A stretch of DNA of 64,000 nucleotides, from the NCBI RefSeq assembly GCF_002878395.1, contig NC_061115.1:156654257-156718256 (forward strand), read 5' to 3'. This DNA is from Capsicum annuum (Eukaryota; Streptophyta; Magnoliopsida; Solanales; Solanaceae). Position numbers and translations under genes: made by a program. The stretch's first letter is position 1. Each line of letters begins with the position of its first letter. The notes under the pieces were generated by a model, which worked only from the letters and a program-made list of their open reading frames with translations, had not been told where the DNA came from and ran no database searches. Shown piece by piece: positions 1 to 11,729 of the stretch.

Positions 1-249
1 TTGTATTTGAATCAAATAGATCCCACATTTGACACCAGTCTTATCTCAACAAATCATGTCCGCAAGGGTACAAATACTAGTTCTTCGTATCAGCAAAAAC
101 AAGGTAATTTAGAGAAGAACCAATTTTTTCAATATAAAATGCTAATGTTGGTTTTCTAGTGAACTCCTCATCATATAAACCTCAAAATTCTGCACTAAGA
201 CAACAGTCTCGAGGCACGGGATATTAAGCCAAAGTATAATGTCAATTTT

Positions 250-1495
250 GTGACAAGCTACACCAAACTGATGGCTCAGGTTTGTCCATCTCGCAAGTTG
301 GTTATGGTAATATTTCTCTCCCTACCAAAAAATTTCATCTTTCTAATATTTTATGTGTTCCCTCCGCTAATACCAACCTCATATCTATATCAAAGTTTTG
401 TAATTCTAACCAAGTATTATTTGAGTTATTTTTTGCCTATTTTCTTGTGAAGGATCAGTTCACGAGGGAGATTTAGTTCAAAGTCCCACTTGATCAATCC
501 TTGTACAAGCTTTTGTTCACTGTCATTTCAAATAATCCTGTCTCTTTCAACATTCAGCTTTCATCAGAGTCTTGGCATCAACGTCTTGGTCATCCCAATG
601 CTAGGATATTTAATTTTATTTTGTCTAAGTTTTAATTACCATCTTCTTCAAGCAAAACATTTCTTTCTAGTCCTTGCCAATGTAATAAGAGCCACATCAA
701 TTCTTTGGTGTTCCTTCTCTAATAAGCAGTAGACCTCTTGAGTTATTATATTCTGATCTATGGGGTCCTGCTCCTGTGCAATCAATTGATGGATTCCGTT
801 ATTATATTATCTTTGTGGACCATTACACAAAATATATCTGGTTCTTTCCTTTAAAGGCTAAATCAGACATGTATGTTATCTTTCCACCATTTTAAAAATA
901 TGTCAAAAATAACTTTGTCAAGATAAAATCGATTTACACTGAAGGGGGTGGAGTAAATGTTGCACTCAAAAAATATTTTCAATCTTGTGGAATAAATCAT
1001 CTGCAAACACCGCCTCACACTCCACAACATAATGGGGTTGCGGAACATCGCCATCGTCACTTAGTTGAAACTGGCCTTACATTACTGCAAACTTCTTCCT
1101 TACATTCTTCATTTTGGTCCCTTGCATTCAAAACAACCACCAACCTTATTAATCGTCTACCCACACTACTTTTTTAGTTTTCTTCTCCTTATCAAAAGCT
1201 TTTTAACCATTCTCTCAATTATCAATCCTTGCGTGTCTTTGGTTGCCTTTGTTATCCTTGCCTTCGTCCTTATACCAAGTCCAAATTTGATTTCAAGTCT
1301 ATCCCCTGCGTATTTCTTGGTTACTCTTTGCATCAGAGTGCATATGTTTGTTATGACTTTAAATCTAAAAATACATTACCTCATGTTATGTTGTCTTTCT
1401 TGAAAATGTTTTTCCATGTCAAATCCATCCTTCAGAATCAAAATCCAATTCAAATTGGTATGCTATCCCCTTTAGTGAATACTCTCACACTATAA
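250..1495 (+). pseudogene. copia GAG-pre-integrase and integrase remnant
   Basis: The pre-integrase signature SESWHQRLGHPNARIF is read at about 568-615. An integrase core follows at 731-870 (LLYSDLWGPAP, then FVDHYTKYIWFFPLKAKSD), where the Asp of YSDLWGP matches the first catalytic residue. HTPQHNGVAEHRHRHLVE at about 1015-1070 carries the catalytic Glu region. The integrase tail (LRVFGCLCYPCLRPYTKSK, FLGYS) is read at 1226-1330. In the family this enzyme inserts the cDNA into the host chromosome. At least three frame changes and several stops separate these blocks, so no active product is possible. Confidence 0.9.
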
Positions 1496-1587
1496 TCCCA
1501 TTCCATTCTAATTTTTTTCCTACTTCATCTTCTTCTTCCAATCCTCCTGTTGAACAATCATCATTACCTTGTGATTCTTCCCCTTCA

Positions 1588-3303
1588 ATGGAAAACATTA
1601 ATCCTTTTCATTCAAATATGAGTACGAATCCTTCTCTTCCTATACAAAACAACTTTCCTTCTTCTTCACTGGGAAAAACTCATCCCATGGTCAGTCATTC
1701 TAAGAATAATATTTATAAACCTAAATCTATCTATCACGTAACCAAACATCCTTTACCGATAGTACTAGAACCAACAACAGTTGCTCAAGCTCTGGCATAT
1801 CCTGAGGGGCGCTTTGCAATGTCTAATGAATTCAATGCATTAATTAAAAATGGTACTTGGATTCTTGTCCCTCTCTATTCTCAATAGAATTTAGTCAGTT
1901 GTAAGTGGATTTATAGGGTCAAAAAAAATATAGATGGTTCAATTCAAAAATACAAGGCTCGATTGGTTGTGAAGGGATATAACCAGCGGCCTGGAAATAA
2001 TTTTGGTAAGACATTTAGCCCACTGGTTAAGCCAGTGATAATTCGTGTGGTTCTTACTTTAGCTGTTACACATTCCTGGCCTCTCATTCAATTGGATGTA
2101 AACAATGATTTTTTACATGGTCTATTAGAAGAACATGTGTTCATAAAACAACCACCTGGATTCACTGATCCATCCAAACGACACCGTGTTTGTAAATTAG
2201 TCAAGGCTCTTTTACTCAAACAAGCCCCGAGGGCCTACTACCAAGAGCTATAGTCATTTACCTTGAAGTTTGGATTTCAACAATCACAAAGTGATTACTC
2301 TCTTTTCATATATTGTTAAGGTACTACATGTTTTTATTTCTTAGTGTATGTGGATGATCTCATTGTTACAAGTAACAACTCATCTTTCATTAAGTGGTTT
2401 ATTCAACCCCTTGGAGCCCAGTTCTCATTAAAAGATCCCCATGAGTTGCTCTCTTTCTTGGTATTGATGTCCATACAAATTCAAAACCCATTTTCCTTTC
2501 TCAACATCATTATGTTAGAATGATTCTTCAATATGCAAACATGGAGGGTGCTAAAGAAGTGTCAACTCCAATTGTGCCACAACATGTTCTTTACTCAAGT
2601 GACATTGCATCAAAGATGCTCTTGAACCTACTCGTTATCACCAAATGGTTGGAAGTTTGCAATATTTAAATATTATGAGGCCTGATATTGCCTTTACTAT
2701 TAACAAACTCTTGCATTTCATGCATTGTCCTAATCATCATCATTGGTTGGCTCTTACGTGTCTTCTCAAATATCTGAAATCTACTATTGCCTTTGGTCTC
2801 CATATTACTCCATAATATCTCTTAAAGTTTTATGATTTCTCTAATACCGATTGGTCCGGTGATCCATGGATAGAACATCAACCTCTGAGTTTTTTTATAT
2901 TTTTGCCATTTTCCAATCAGGTGGAGTTCCAAAAAGTAGAAGACAGTTGCTAGATCGTCCACTAAAGCTGAATATAAGTCCGTTGCTGCAACAACTGTCG
3001 AGGTTCAATGAGTTAAATTTCTTTTGAAGGAACTTGGTTATTCAATTCCACCTCCCATAATATACCGTGATAACATCTCTACCAGATACACATGTTAAAA
3101 TCCAGTTCTTCACTCCAAAATGAAGCACCTGGAAATTGACATCCATTTTGTTAGAGATTTGGTTCAGAAATATGCTCTTTGAATATCTCACATCTCTTCA
3201 AAGGATCAGATTGCTGACCTTCTTACAAAGCACTTGTCTAAGAATCAGTTTCAGCTCAACAAAAGATTGGTCTCTTGGATATATCCTCAATCTTGCAGGG
3301 GAG
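1588..3303 (+). pseudogene. copia reverse transcriptase and RNase H remnant
   Basis: RT starts within an open frame from 1588; EFNALIKNGTWILVP is followed by an in-frame TAG at 1885-1887, then CKWIYRVKKNIDGSIQKYKA and LVVKGYNQRPG. QLDVNNDFLHGLLEEHVFIK (about 2091-2150) corresponds to the first catalytic Asp block. The YVDD box, VYVDDLIVTSNN, is intact at about 2344-2380. RNase H remnants include SNTDWSGDP near 2840 and DQIADLLTKHLSKNQFQLNK near 3205-3265, the usual end of copia pol. Many stops and frameshifts make it inactive. The product would copy element RNA into DNA. Confidence 0.9.
3293..3303 (+). other. polypurine tract of the copia element
   Basis: The purine-rich run TTGCAGGGGAG lies directly before the TG that starts the 3' LTR. 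This is the expected position of the plus-strand primer. Confidence 0.6.
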
Positions 3304-3504
3304 TGTTAAGGATAATCCTATCCGTTCATATTCAAAATCAAAAGGATAACTCAATCTTATCATAACAACCTCTAGGATAACTCAATCTAATGTAGACTTT
3401 TTATCTCTTGTAACTGCTTTTATTTAGTATCCATAAATGTATAATCTAAATTATGCAAATACAATTTTTCAGAATTATTCTCTTCTAAACCTCTTTACTT
3501 CACA
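3304..3504 (+). repeat. copia 3' LTR (about 200 bp)
   Basis: It begins TGTTAAGGATAATC right after the polypurine tract and most likely ends at CTTCACA near 3504. The short LTR fits several copia lineages. The 5' LTR is outside the window, so the right end is inferred only from the CA dinucleotide. Confidence 0.65.
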
Positions 3505-5390
3505 GCTCGTGTTAATAAATAAAATTATGTATAAAGGTATAAAATTATTAAAAAAATAGCAATCGACGTTGAAATAAATGTTATATCGATTTAAAAGATA
3601 TAATTTGACATTGTAAGTGTCTCATGTTAATCAATAAAAACTATATATAAAATGAGAAATTTAATGAATTAAAAATTCCTGCTTATAAAAAAAAAGGTAG
3701 AGAGAAAAAGTAAGTCGTAGAAGAGCGTTTGCTGAACCTATAGAGAATATCTTTGTGGATGTAGCTGGCACATCTAGATCCATTCCATCTTCAATATCAC
3801 CCCACCTAATGAGACACTAGTGGCCACAAACTCGACGTCTGAGCACCACCTTCTTAACTATGCTAGTGCATACAAGTGTAGTTAGTTGCAATGCCACACA
3901 ATTCTTTCTCTCTGTAATAGTATTAGCCCTAGTTTCCATGGATAAAATATTCAACATTAGATATTCACTCTTTACCAAATTTGACACCTGCTTTCCTAAG
4001 TCATTTTCTCAACCCCTACATGTTGATGTAGTAGTTTAATTTTCATGATCTGCAGATAGCATAGATAATATGAAATAATTTGCAAGTGGATATTCTAATG
4101 ATCTAGTAAAAAAACCAATGGTAAAGTGTATACACAGGAGCTACAAATGACATGATTTAGTATAAGAAATTAAAAAATTATGCAAAAAACTTAAAAAAAG
4201 TACGCTAACCATAAGTTTAATTTACACTTCAGGAAGTGTATCGATGTCTCTAAGAACTTGACCAACAAGCATATCACTGTGTGATAGGCAGGGTCCATTG
4301 ATGTGCCAACCCCAATAAGGTTTCAGTCACAACAAACTGAAGCTTATTTTGCTTTGCAAATAATTACATAATTCTTGAATATATTAGTTTATACAAATGG
4401 TTTTTTCATCTGTAATTTTTGTGACTGATGCTTGGACGAAGCTCAACAATTTGATTTACCTTTAGCACACCCTGAGCACCAGAGACCAATGAATAATGTT
4501 TAGATATAATAAAGAATCAAGTGGTTAAGCTCAAATTTAGTCATACTTTGTTACCCACATTTCCCCAATTGATCAATGAAATTTAATCGAAGACAACCTT
4601 CATCCTATATAAACTAATTTATAGTATGAAAATAATTTGTATCAAACCATACAATAGGAATATATTTTAGTGATAGTTTCACCTACAACACCACCTTTTA
4701 TGTGAATAATCTTGCAAAACGCTTTGTAAGAATATACTATCTTTTGATCTTGTTTGACATCACTCCTCTCTCTCTATATATATATTAAATAAAAGAACGT
4801 ACATAGCTAGATGTAAATATTTACATAATATACTTACGACAATATTAGAATGCATATTAAAAGTGTTAACTTCAAATTCTTCATGACAAATCAATTGACT
4901 CACATATGATCGATAAAAAAATTAAAATATTATTGAGGGAACAATTTCCTCCCAAATAATAAATTTAGGTAGACCTTTTAACTTTCGAAAGTAATAAAAT
5001 CGTATGTTAAATTAAATAAATAGAAGTTATACCTCTATTATTCGTGTTGTTTTGAAGCTTAGAATCTGAATTAAAATTTTAATCCTTACCGCGTTCTTTT
5101 TAGCAAGGTCACAAACTAGCAAACATAAAATTTTGGACTTTGAATTAAATTTTTCATCCGCATTCTTCCAGTTAAGGTCACAACTTAGAAAATATAAATT
5201 ATGATAATTAAAAAATATGAATCAATTTAAACAAATATTAAGAATAGAATCTCAAAGTACCACATAGCCCACATAAAATATCACACTTTTAAAAAATCAA
5301 AACAATATTTAAAAACAACGAATAACCTTGCAGCTTATAAAAAGATTTCAAAGTGCAAAAAAAAAAAAAAAGAAAACTAAAAAAAATAAA
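3505..5390. other. AT-rich spacer, no gene recognised
   Basis: No long open frame and no recognised element. Two short minus-strand stretches near 4230-4360 and 4440-4500 look exon-like: open frames, a TCAG acceptor-like site near 4342 and an AAAG/GTAAAT donor-like site near 4462. I cannot assign them to a family. A poly-A run at 5357-5372 precedes the satellite array. Confidence 0.4.
5068..5213. repeat. imperfect tandem duplication, about 74-bp unit
   Basis: GAATTAAAATTTT...AGCAAGGTCACAAACTAG (from 5068) is followed by a diverged copy GAATTAAATTTTT...GTTAAGGTCACAACTTAG (from 5142). Two units only, old by the number of differences. Confidence 0.6.
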
Positions 5391-5403
5391 ATCTATATCT
5401 ATA

Positions 5404-5564
5404 TCTATAATCTATGATCTATAATCTATAATCTATAATCTATAATCTATAATCTATAATCTATAATCTATAATCTATAACCTATAACCTATAATCTATA
5501 ATCTATAATCTATAATCTATAACCTATAACCTATAATCTATAATCTATAATCTATAATCTATAA
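5404..5564. repeat. 7-bp satellite (TCTATAA)n, 23 units with higher-order pattern
   Basis: Twenty-three consecutive heptamers. Most are TCTATAA; one is TCTATGA (5411-5417) and four are CCTATAA. Counting from 5404 the order is eleven T-type, two C-type, four T-type, two C-type, four T-type. The last 84 bp are therefore two identical 42-bp higher-order units (5481-5522 and 5523-5564). The unit length equals that of the plant telomere repeat but the sequence differs (CCCTAAA), so I do not call it telomeric. Confidence 0.92.
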
Positions 5565-6183
5565 TATATTAAAAGTTTGAAGGGCCTTAGAAATGTTGTT
5601 TGAACTGTTTGCCCTTTATTAAAAGTCTTTGTTTTAGACAAAATCGTCTTTTCACTATTTTTCCTAATATTCAAAAGTTAAAAATTAATTAAATATATTA
5701 ATGGTAAACCTTTCCTTATTAGAAGTCATCAAAATTTCACTATAATTTCTAATATATGAGTTGAAAATTAATTAAATATGTTTATGGTGAAATCTTTTCT
5801 TATTAGAAGTCATCGAAATTAATGACAACCAATACTTTTTTCACTAGTTTAAGAATTCTAAATCAACTTAATTTAAATTTATATTGAATCTTTGAAAAAA
5901 ACTTTCTTCCATAAGAAAGAAAATTTGATTTTGAGATGATTTGAAAAATCTAAAATAAATATAAAATCGTTAGAATAAGAAAAAATTAGGTGTTGATCCA
6001 TCAACCACTTGAAACTTCTGGTGGTAAAATATATATGTGTACATGTTTACGTTTACATAATTATATTAAAGTGTGAAAAATTTTTGAAAAGTGATTTGAA
6101 CTTTTACACTTTATTAAAAACCTCCGCAATAAATAAAATTATTTATTTTAAATAATCAAATATTACACGTGAGGTTAAACTAG
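5558..6183 (+). mobile_element. candidate non-autonomous Helitron
   Basis: The last heptamer runs into TCTATAATATATTAAAAG, which resembles the 5' terminus I know for plant Helitrons (TC start, TATTAAAA block). The 3' end would be CTAG at 6180-6183. Flanking bases are A (5557) and T (6184), the expected A|T insertion site. About 600 bp, non-coding, with an internal imperfect duplication. A clear 3' hairpin is missing or decayed, which is the main weakness. Confidence 0.42.
5677..5819. repeat. imperfect direct repeat, about 88-bp period
   Basis: AAAATTAATTAAATAT followed by ATGGT(A/G)AA and CTTATTAGAAGTCATC occurs at 5677-5731 and again at 5765-5815. It lies inside the candidate Helitron. Confidence 0.65.
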
Positions 6184-7751
6184 TTAAATAGAAAAGCAAA
6201 GAGGCAGACTCATGGACTTAGTTGGATGTTTACAATAAAAAGGAGTGGGATGTTGACATTAGAAAGGAGTGCTTACTTAATTTATTTTTCTTTTAAGTAG
6301 AATTCTTACCAAACTAACCTACTTATTTTTGTTAAGTTATTATTAAAAAAGGACTCACAATTTCGGTTGACAATAATGACTAAAGTAGAACTTGGTTAGT
6401 AAGGCAATGTAATGCCCCGAGTCTGTACTCCGGACGCTACACGGTGGTAGCGACCCCAAAGGACCACCAGCTAACCCATGACTGGTACCTGCTGGGAGCA
6501 CCGAATAATAATAACACTGCAATACTGATATTACTGAAATAAATGCAGAAAGTAGGTTGAAATCGCCATAAGGTTCATAACTGAAAATAAATACTGAATA
6601 CCGAAATATCTATCTGAAATACTCTAGTCTGAAAGTCTCTAATTGTCTGAATTATGGAGTTGATGGTACAAGCCCCTAACTAACTCTGACTACTGAAAAC
6701 GGTACTGAAATACTGAAATAATACTCTGTCCTGGAACTATAAGGACTTACCACTAAGTCTATTACTGATAGGCAGGGCTACTAAGTACGGTCAGGAGCCC
6801 GTGTGTCTGAACCTATAAAATAAGACATCATATCCCAAAAGAAAAGTATGCGTCAATACTTTGAATCTACTGGTATGCTAAGTGAGCTAGGCTGATATGC
6901 ATGGGTTCATATGCATGAACAATAATTGACTGAGTAACATGAACATAACTGAATGAGAGAACATGTATGAATATATAAACTATAACTAAGATCATGTTAA
7001 CACTGGTTACTGAGTTCTGAATACTGATTAACTAATATCTGAGTTTATTGATACTATAATACTGATAACTGAGTGACTATTTCTGACAGTCCTGATTCTG
7101 TAGAACTGAAATGAGTTCTGTATGAGCTGGGTGATTGTATCTAACAGTCCTAAATCTGTAGAACTAAATTGAGTTCTATACTGAGACTGAGACTGAAATT
7201 AAAACTGAAACTGAAACTGAAACTATGGGACTTAATCATCTAACCGACATGCCCCTCTTTAAATGGATTGGAGTCTAACCTGTAACCCTAGTTTGAAGGG
7301 TGTCAGTACTGTGCCACGGGTAAAGACAAACTGTGAGTTAACCCTCTCTGATAGGAAGCTCTTTTATTAACCCTCGCTAGCAGAAAAACTCAGATAAGAT
7401 GTATCAACCCTAGTCTAGCAGGAAGATATCTCAACCTACGCTGGCTACGTAGTTCTATAATGCAGTGATTTCTACTAAGGGTCAAACCCTATACTGGAAG
7501 GAATGCCCCTATCCCTGGTTCGCTCGGTGTTGAATCCTACTACCAACTGAATAGACACTAAACTGATTTCTAGTCCATACTAAGCTTGACTGAACTGTTA
7601 TTGATCGTATCATCTAACTAAACTGAACTGAGTTCACTAGATTCCGCTAACTGACACAGTACTACTGAATCTGGTTAACTGGCTGAGTTCAGAACTGAAT
7701 ACTGAACTGAGAATATGACTGATTATTGAGTACTACTATTCGTAACACTAC

Positions 7752-10550
7752 TGTAGTACCCCAAAAGTTCAGACATTTTTAGGATCATGCTTCGAACTCA
7801 TGAGTAATAAATTTTAGCGCTTTGGTAGTTCTATGATCAAGGTTGATGCATATTAAGGCCTCAAAAGTGTCCTATCTAAAAGACGAATAAAAACATTTTC
7901 TTACCGATTGAATTCTTAAGAAGGATATTGATATAGTCATCTTTAAATGAGCATATATCTCATTATGCTATGAATCTCTAAGCTCATAACCCACCAACAG
8001 ATATATAATTGAATTATATTTCCAACGATATTAATTTTACCTAAATCCGACATCGGAGCAAGGAGTTATGCCCATTTTAATTCGGCATGTCAGGCTGGAA
8101 AACTGAGTGACGACATTCATGATAAGCTATCACGCCCGTCACGACCTATCACCAATGTCGTCAGCCTCGGCAGATTTTCACCCCCAGTGATGACATTTTT
8201 GTGATAATCCATCACGCCCGTGATGGCCTATCACCAATGTCGTCAACCTTAACCAGAAAATCAAGATTTTACTCTTTTGTGATGACAATTCGTGACGGCT
8301 TATCACCAGTTGACGACTTGTCACGAATGTCGTCAGTTATTTTTCCCAGTAATTGAGGGACGTTTTAGTAAGGGTATTTTGGTTTTTTTCCTTTACTTCC
8401 CATGACTCATAACCCTCAAGGAGCATATTATCTTCCATTCTCTTTAGTTAAACATCTCAAAAAGTTCTCTCATACACTCTCAACTACAAGATTAGGGTTT
8501 CCCCTCAAGATCATCTCCTCAAGAGCAAGCCTAAGGAATTCTTCAAGAACCTTCAGAAACATTAAATCTCTTTCAAGATTCAATCACTAAGGTATGCTTA
8601 GTGTTTATCCATGGGTCCTTTTCATCCATGGAGCTCAAGAATCATGTTTTAAATTATAAATTATGATTTCCTTGTCGTGTTATGACTATATTCATGTTGA
8701 TGATTGTTGTTTGGATTCAAGGTTGTATATTAATGTGTTTTCATGAAGCATGTGAATAGGTTAGTTGAAACCCATAAATTTTAGATGGATTAAGATGGTC
8801 GAATTGATAAATATACCTATGCCTTAAAAGAGTGCATGCAAGGTGTTTGATAAAATTCCTAAGTAACTAGAAATCATGCAATATAGCTAAATTGTAACTA
8901 AGTGAAGGATTCATGATATGCTCCTATGTTCCAATGACTTTTATGTTAATAGTGTGCCTCGTAAATGTTGTTGGATTGTTCATGAACTAGCCTTATGAGA
9001 TTATGCTATGCTTACTTGCAAATCCTACTTATGTACAAGATGTATGAAAATCATATACTTCATGAAATTCCCCAAGTTATGATATTATGAATTGGGAACT
9101 CCAATCTTGTGATCAAGTCAGTCATGTGTGTGTCAGTTTCCTTCTATCGAGTCCTGGGGGTATTCGTACCCAAAAAATATAGCTGTGTGCCTAGAGCTAT
9201 GTCATGTTTCATGATATCCGAAATCAAGCCATGATTCAATAGAAATCAGTCAGTCATGTGACTCAGGAAAACCTCATGATCTCAGTCAGTTATCAGATAT
9301 CAGTGGTATTCTGTCAGTCAATGGAAATTTAGTAAGTTCAGTTCACGTACAGTCAGTTAAATCATGTTCAGTCTCTTCAGATGGGAGTAGGAGTTAGCAC
9401 CGAGTGAACCCAAGGATGGGAACTCACCTGTTATATGAGGGTGTGATTCTTAGCAGTCATCTTTGAATTTCAGAACTATGTAGCCAACATAGGTTGAGAC
9501 ATCACAGCCTATTATATGAGGGTAGATGAGGCGGCTTTACCTATTATATGAGGGTTCTCACCATTCTCACTAGAGTTACCTGTTATATGAGGGTTGCTCA
9601 CACGTTGTCCTTACCAGTGGTGCGGTCCTTTCAGTCAGGGCAAAGATTGGACCCCAGCTTAGCCATAATGGCATATATGGGGCATGTCGGTGAAACAACT
9701 ACCTCCCACAATTTCAGCATTAGTCTCAGTAAAAGAACTCAGATAGTTCTTCAGATTTCATTATATCAGAACTGTCAGATATAATCAATATAATTACAGT
9801 ACGAAACTCAGATAGTTTCATCAGATTTAGGACTGTCAGATACAGTCACCCATGATATCAGAACTACAGTATCAGTCATGATTATTTATCAGTAAATTAT
9901 GTATTAGCGTACAGATTTAGCTATCTCGCATTCATGATCTCAGTTACTATGAACACATGTTTGCACTCTCACGTTCATATCAGTCAGTTAGTTAGCATTG
10001 CTCATGCATGTAAACCCTTTTGCATTTAGCCTACCTCACTCGTATACTCAGTACATCCCCACGTACTGACGTATTTTTGCTATGGTTCTTTCTTTTTATG
10101 TTACACCATAGGTCCAGAGACATGAGCTCTAGATCCGCAGTAGCAATAGCATTCCAATATACAGAGTTGCAGTGAGTCTTTTTAATTCGAGAATGATATG
10201 ATTTGATTCATTTATTATCTCAGTTAGCTTCCAGTTTTACGGAGTTAGTTAGAGACATGTTCCTTCATCTCCTTATTCAGACAATACTTAGAGGCTTTCA
10301 GATTTAGTTCAGATTTGTATTCAGTTTTGATTCAGATTTAGTTGTTTTGGGTATTCGTTACCCCACATGGATGTTATGTTTTGATAGATTCTTTATTCAG
10401 TTGAACCTTATGGCCTTTTGTTCATATTTTCTGCATTCTTCATGTATATTCTGCAGTGTACAGGTACATATATCAGTCATGGGTTAGCTTGTGGTCCTTC
10501 GGGGTCATAGGCACCGTGTAGCATTCCGGTTCAGAAAACTGAGGCGTTAG
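7752..10550 (+). mobile_element. solo LTR nested in the opposite orientation
   Basis: Starts TGTAGTACCCCAAAAGTTC and ends GAGGCGTTAG. The direct repeat ACTAC flanks it (7747-7751 and 10551-10555). The outer LTR resumes after it with CTAGGTAAACAACTAAAT and TTGAATACCCCCAGGACTC. Order inside: U3 with TGACG/CGTCA motifs (8103-8335), leader with TTAGGGTTTCC near 8492, splice-donor-like AAGGTATGC (8589-8597), GAGTCCTGGGGGTATTCG near 9160, and an ACTCAGTACAT...ACGTACTGACG block near 10045-10070. The final CA appears mutated. The short frames at 8402-8590 and 9548-9784 are not genes. Confidence 0.82.
8103..8335 (+). promoter_or_regulatory. TGACG/CGTCA cluster in LTR U3
   Basis: Seven TGACG or CGTCA pentamers occur in about 230 bp, in repeats such as TGACGACATT, CCCGTCACGACC and TGTCGTCAGCC. 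TGACG is the known core bound by plant TGA-type bZIP factors (as-1 element). The cluster lies upstream of the LTR leader, where an enhancer would be expected. Function is inference. Confidence 0.45.
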
Positions 10551-11729
10551 ACTACTAAGACTGTTCTGTAACTACTGTAGCTCTAGGTAAACAACTAAAT
10601 TTTTGGGTATTGAATACCCCCAGGACTCGATAGCATGAAAAGTAAAGCATAGAGTAAACTTGAAAAGCATAACATTGTGCACTTGTTCATAACTCATCCA
10701 TAGGGACATTTTATCAAACACTTATATTATAAGGCATAAGTTTACACCCATACTACCATGGCATGATTTCCCCCCATTTAGTTCACATGAGTATTTTAAC
10801 AAACACATAGGGAGCACAACTATGCACATGATACTAAAATAACATGTAGGCATCATAACATAAATTTCCAAATTCACAAACTCAATGGGTTCAACATGAA
10901 TTCACATGATACTATACACATGATAATTAATTCCACATGAATCTTGTAATAAACCATAGATTAGAAATCCAATTAACATTATAATCATGAATACACTTAA
11001 ACTCAATCATGGAAATCATGAAATCAATCTATTTGAAGTTTAAAAGAGTTTCTTAGAATCCAAAGGCGAAAGGAACCCTTGGATGAACACTTCACATACC
11101 TTAATACTTGAATTCTTGACGATTGATGGTGAAATTCTTGAGATCTAAATCTTGAATGGAAAGCCTTAGGGTTTGTTCTTGAGTAATTTGAGAGAAAACG
11201 TGTAATTTGCTTAAGAGGAGCTGAATTTTGTATTTTTGGAGCTGAATAGTCATGGGAAAAAGACTCAAATACCCAAAAGGACGTGAAATCTTAATAACTA
11301 AAAACTTACTTAGTGATGTGCAGATTGATGCATCACGTTGATGGGGTTAACATTATGGCTGTCGCACTACGTCGAGTCCGCATCGGTTCACTGAAAATTG
11401 CACTGAGAGATGGGGGAAAATATTCATCAACATAATAGGAAACACAGAGCATTGAGATCACGTCGACACACTAGTTTGGACTCCTAAACGTGCCTTAAAT
11501 GATGTCCAAAAAATTTAAAACTCATCCGAGAACACCTACTGACATTCCTGATCATGAAACAACTTAAAGATCAACATTTAATGGTCGTAAGGGTCGCTAA
11601 ATGAGATCGCCAACTATGAAGGCTAAAATAACTCTAAGTATAAATACTTCACTAAAATTTTCTAAGTCTGGGACCTCTTAACAAGCTTTAAAGGACTGAA
11701 TCAAGCATAGAATTTTGCGGGTTCTTACA

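Larger units (their letters stand above)
1..3504 (+). mobile_element. Ty1/copia retrotransposon, 3' part
   Basis: Decayed copia-type element entering from the left edge; the 5' LTR and most of gag lie outside. Domain order seen: GAG-pre-integrase, integrase, reverse transcriptase, RNase H, polypurine tract, 3' LTR. Integrase before RT is the defining copia order. Reading moves among frames with many stops, so it is a dead copy. Identification of the superfamily is secure; the lineage is not resolved. Confidence 0.93.
6408..11729 (-). mobile_element. solo LTR, Ty3/gypsy Tekay-like, interrupted by a second LTR
   Basis: Read on the plus strand it starts TGTAATGCCCCGAG and ends GCGGGTTCTTACA. 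On its own (minus) strand it begins TGTAAGAACCCGCAAAATTC, nearly identical to the LTR starting at 48024. Flanking pentamers are GGCAA (6403-6407) and GGAAA (11730-11734), a 5-bp target duplication with one mismatch. Without the nested LTR it is about 2.5 kb. The leader with its splice-donor-like AAGGTATGT is seen in reverse at 11094-11104. There are no internal gag-pol sequences, so it is a recombination remnant. Confidence 0.8.

Noticed and set aside
5404..5564. Interstitial telomere repeat
   Set aside because: Unit length is seven but the sequence is TCTATAA/CCTATAA, not CCCTAAA, and no unit matches the telomere motif.
5404..5564. CRISPR array or phase-variable locus
   Set aside because: Contiguous 7-bp repeats without spacers, in plant nuclear DNA.
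6408..10551. A single 4.1-kb transposon with very long terminal inverted repeats
   Set aside because: The outer sequence continues past the right repeat to 11729, each half has its own flank duplication, and both match gypsy LTRs elsewhere in the window.
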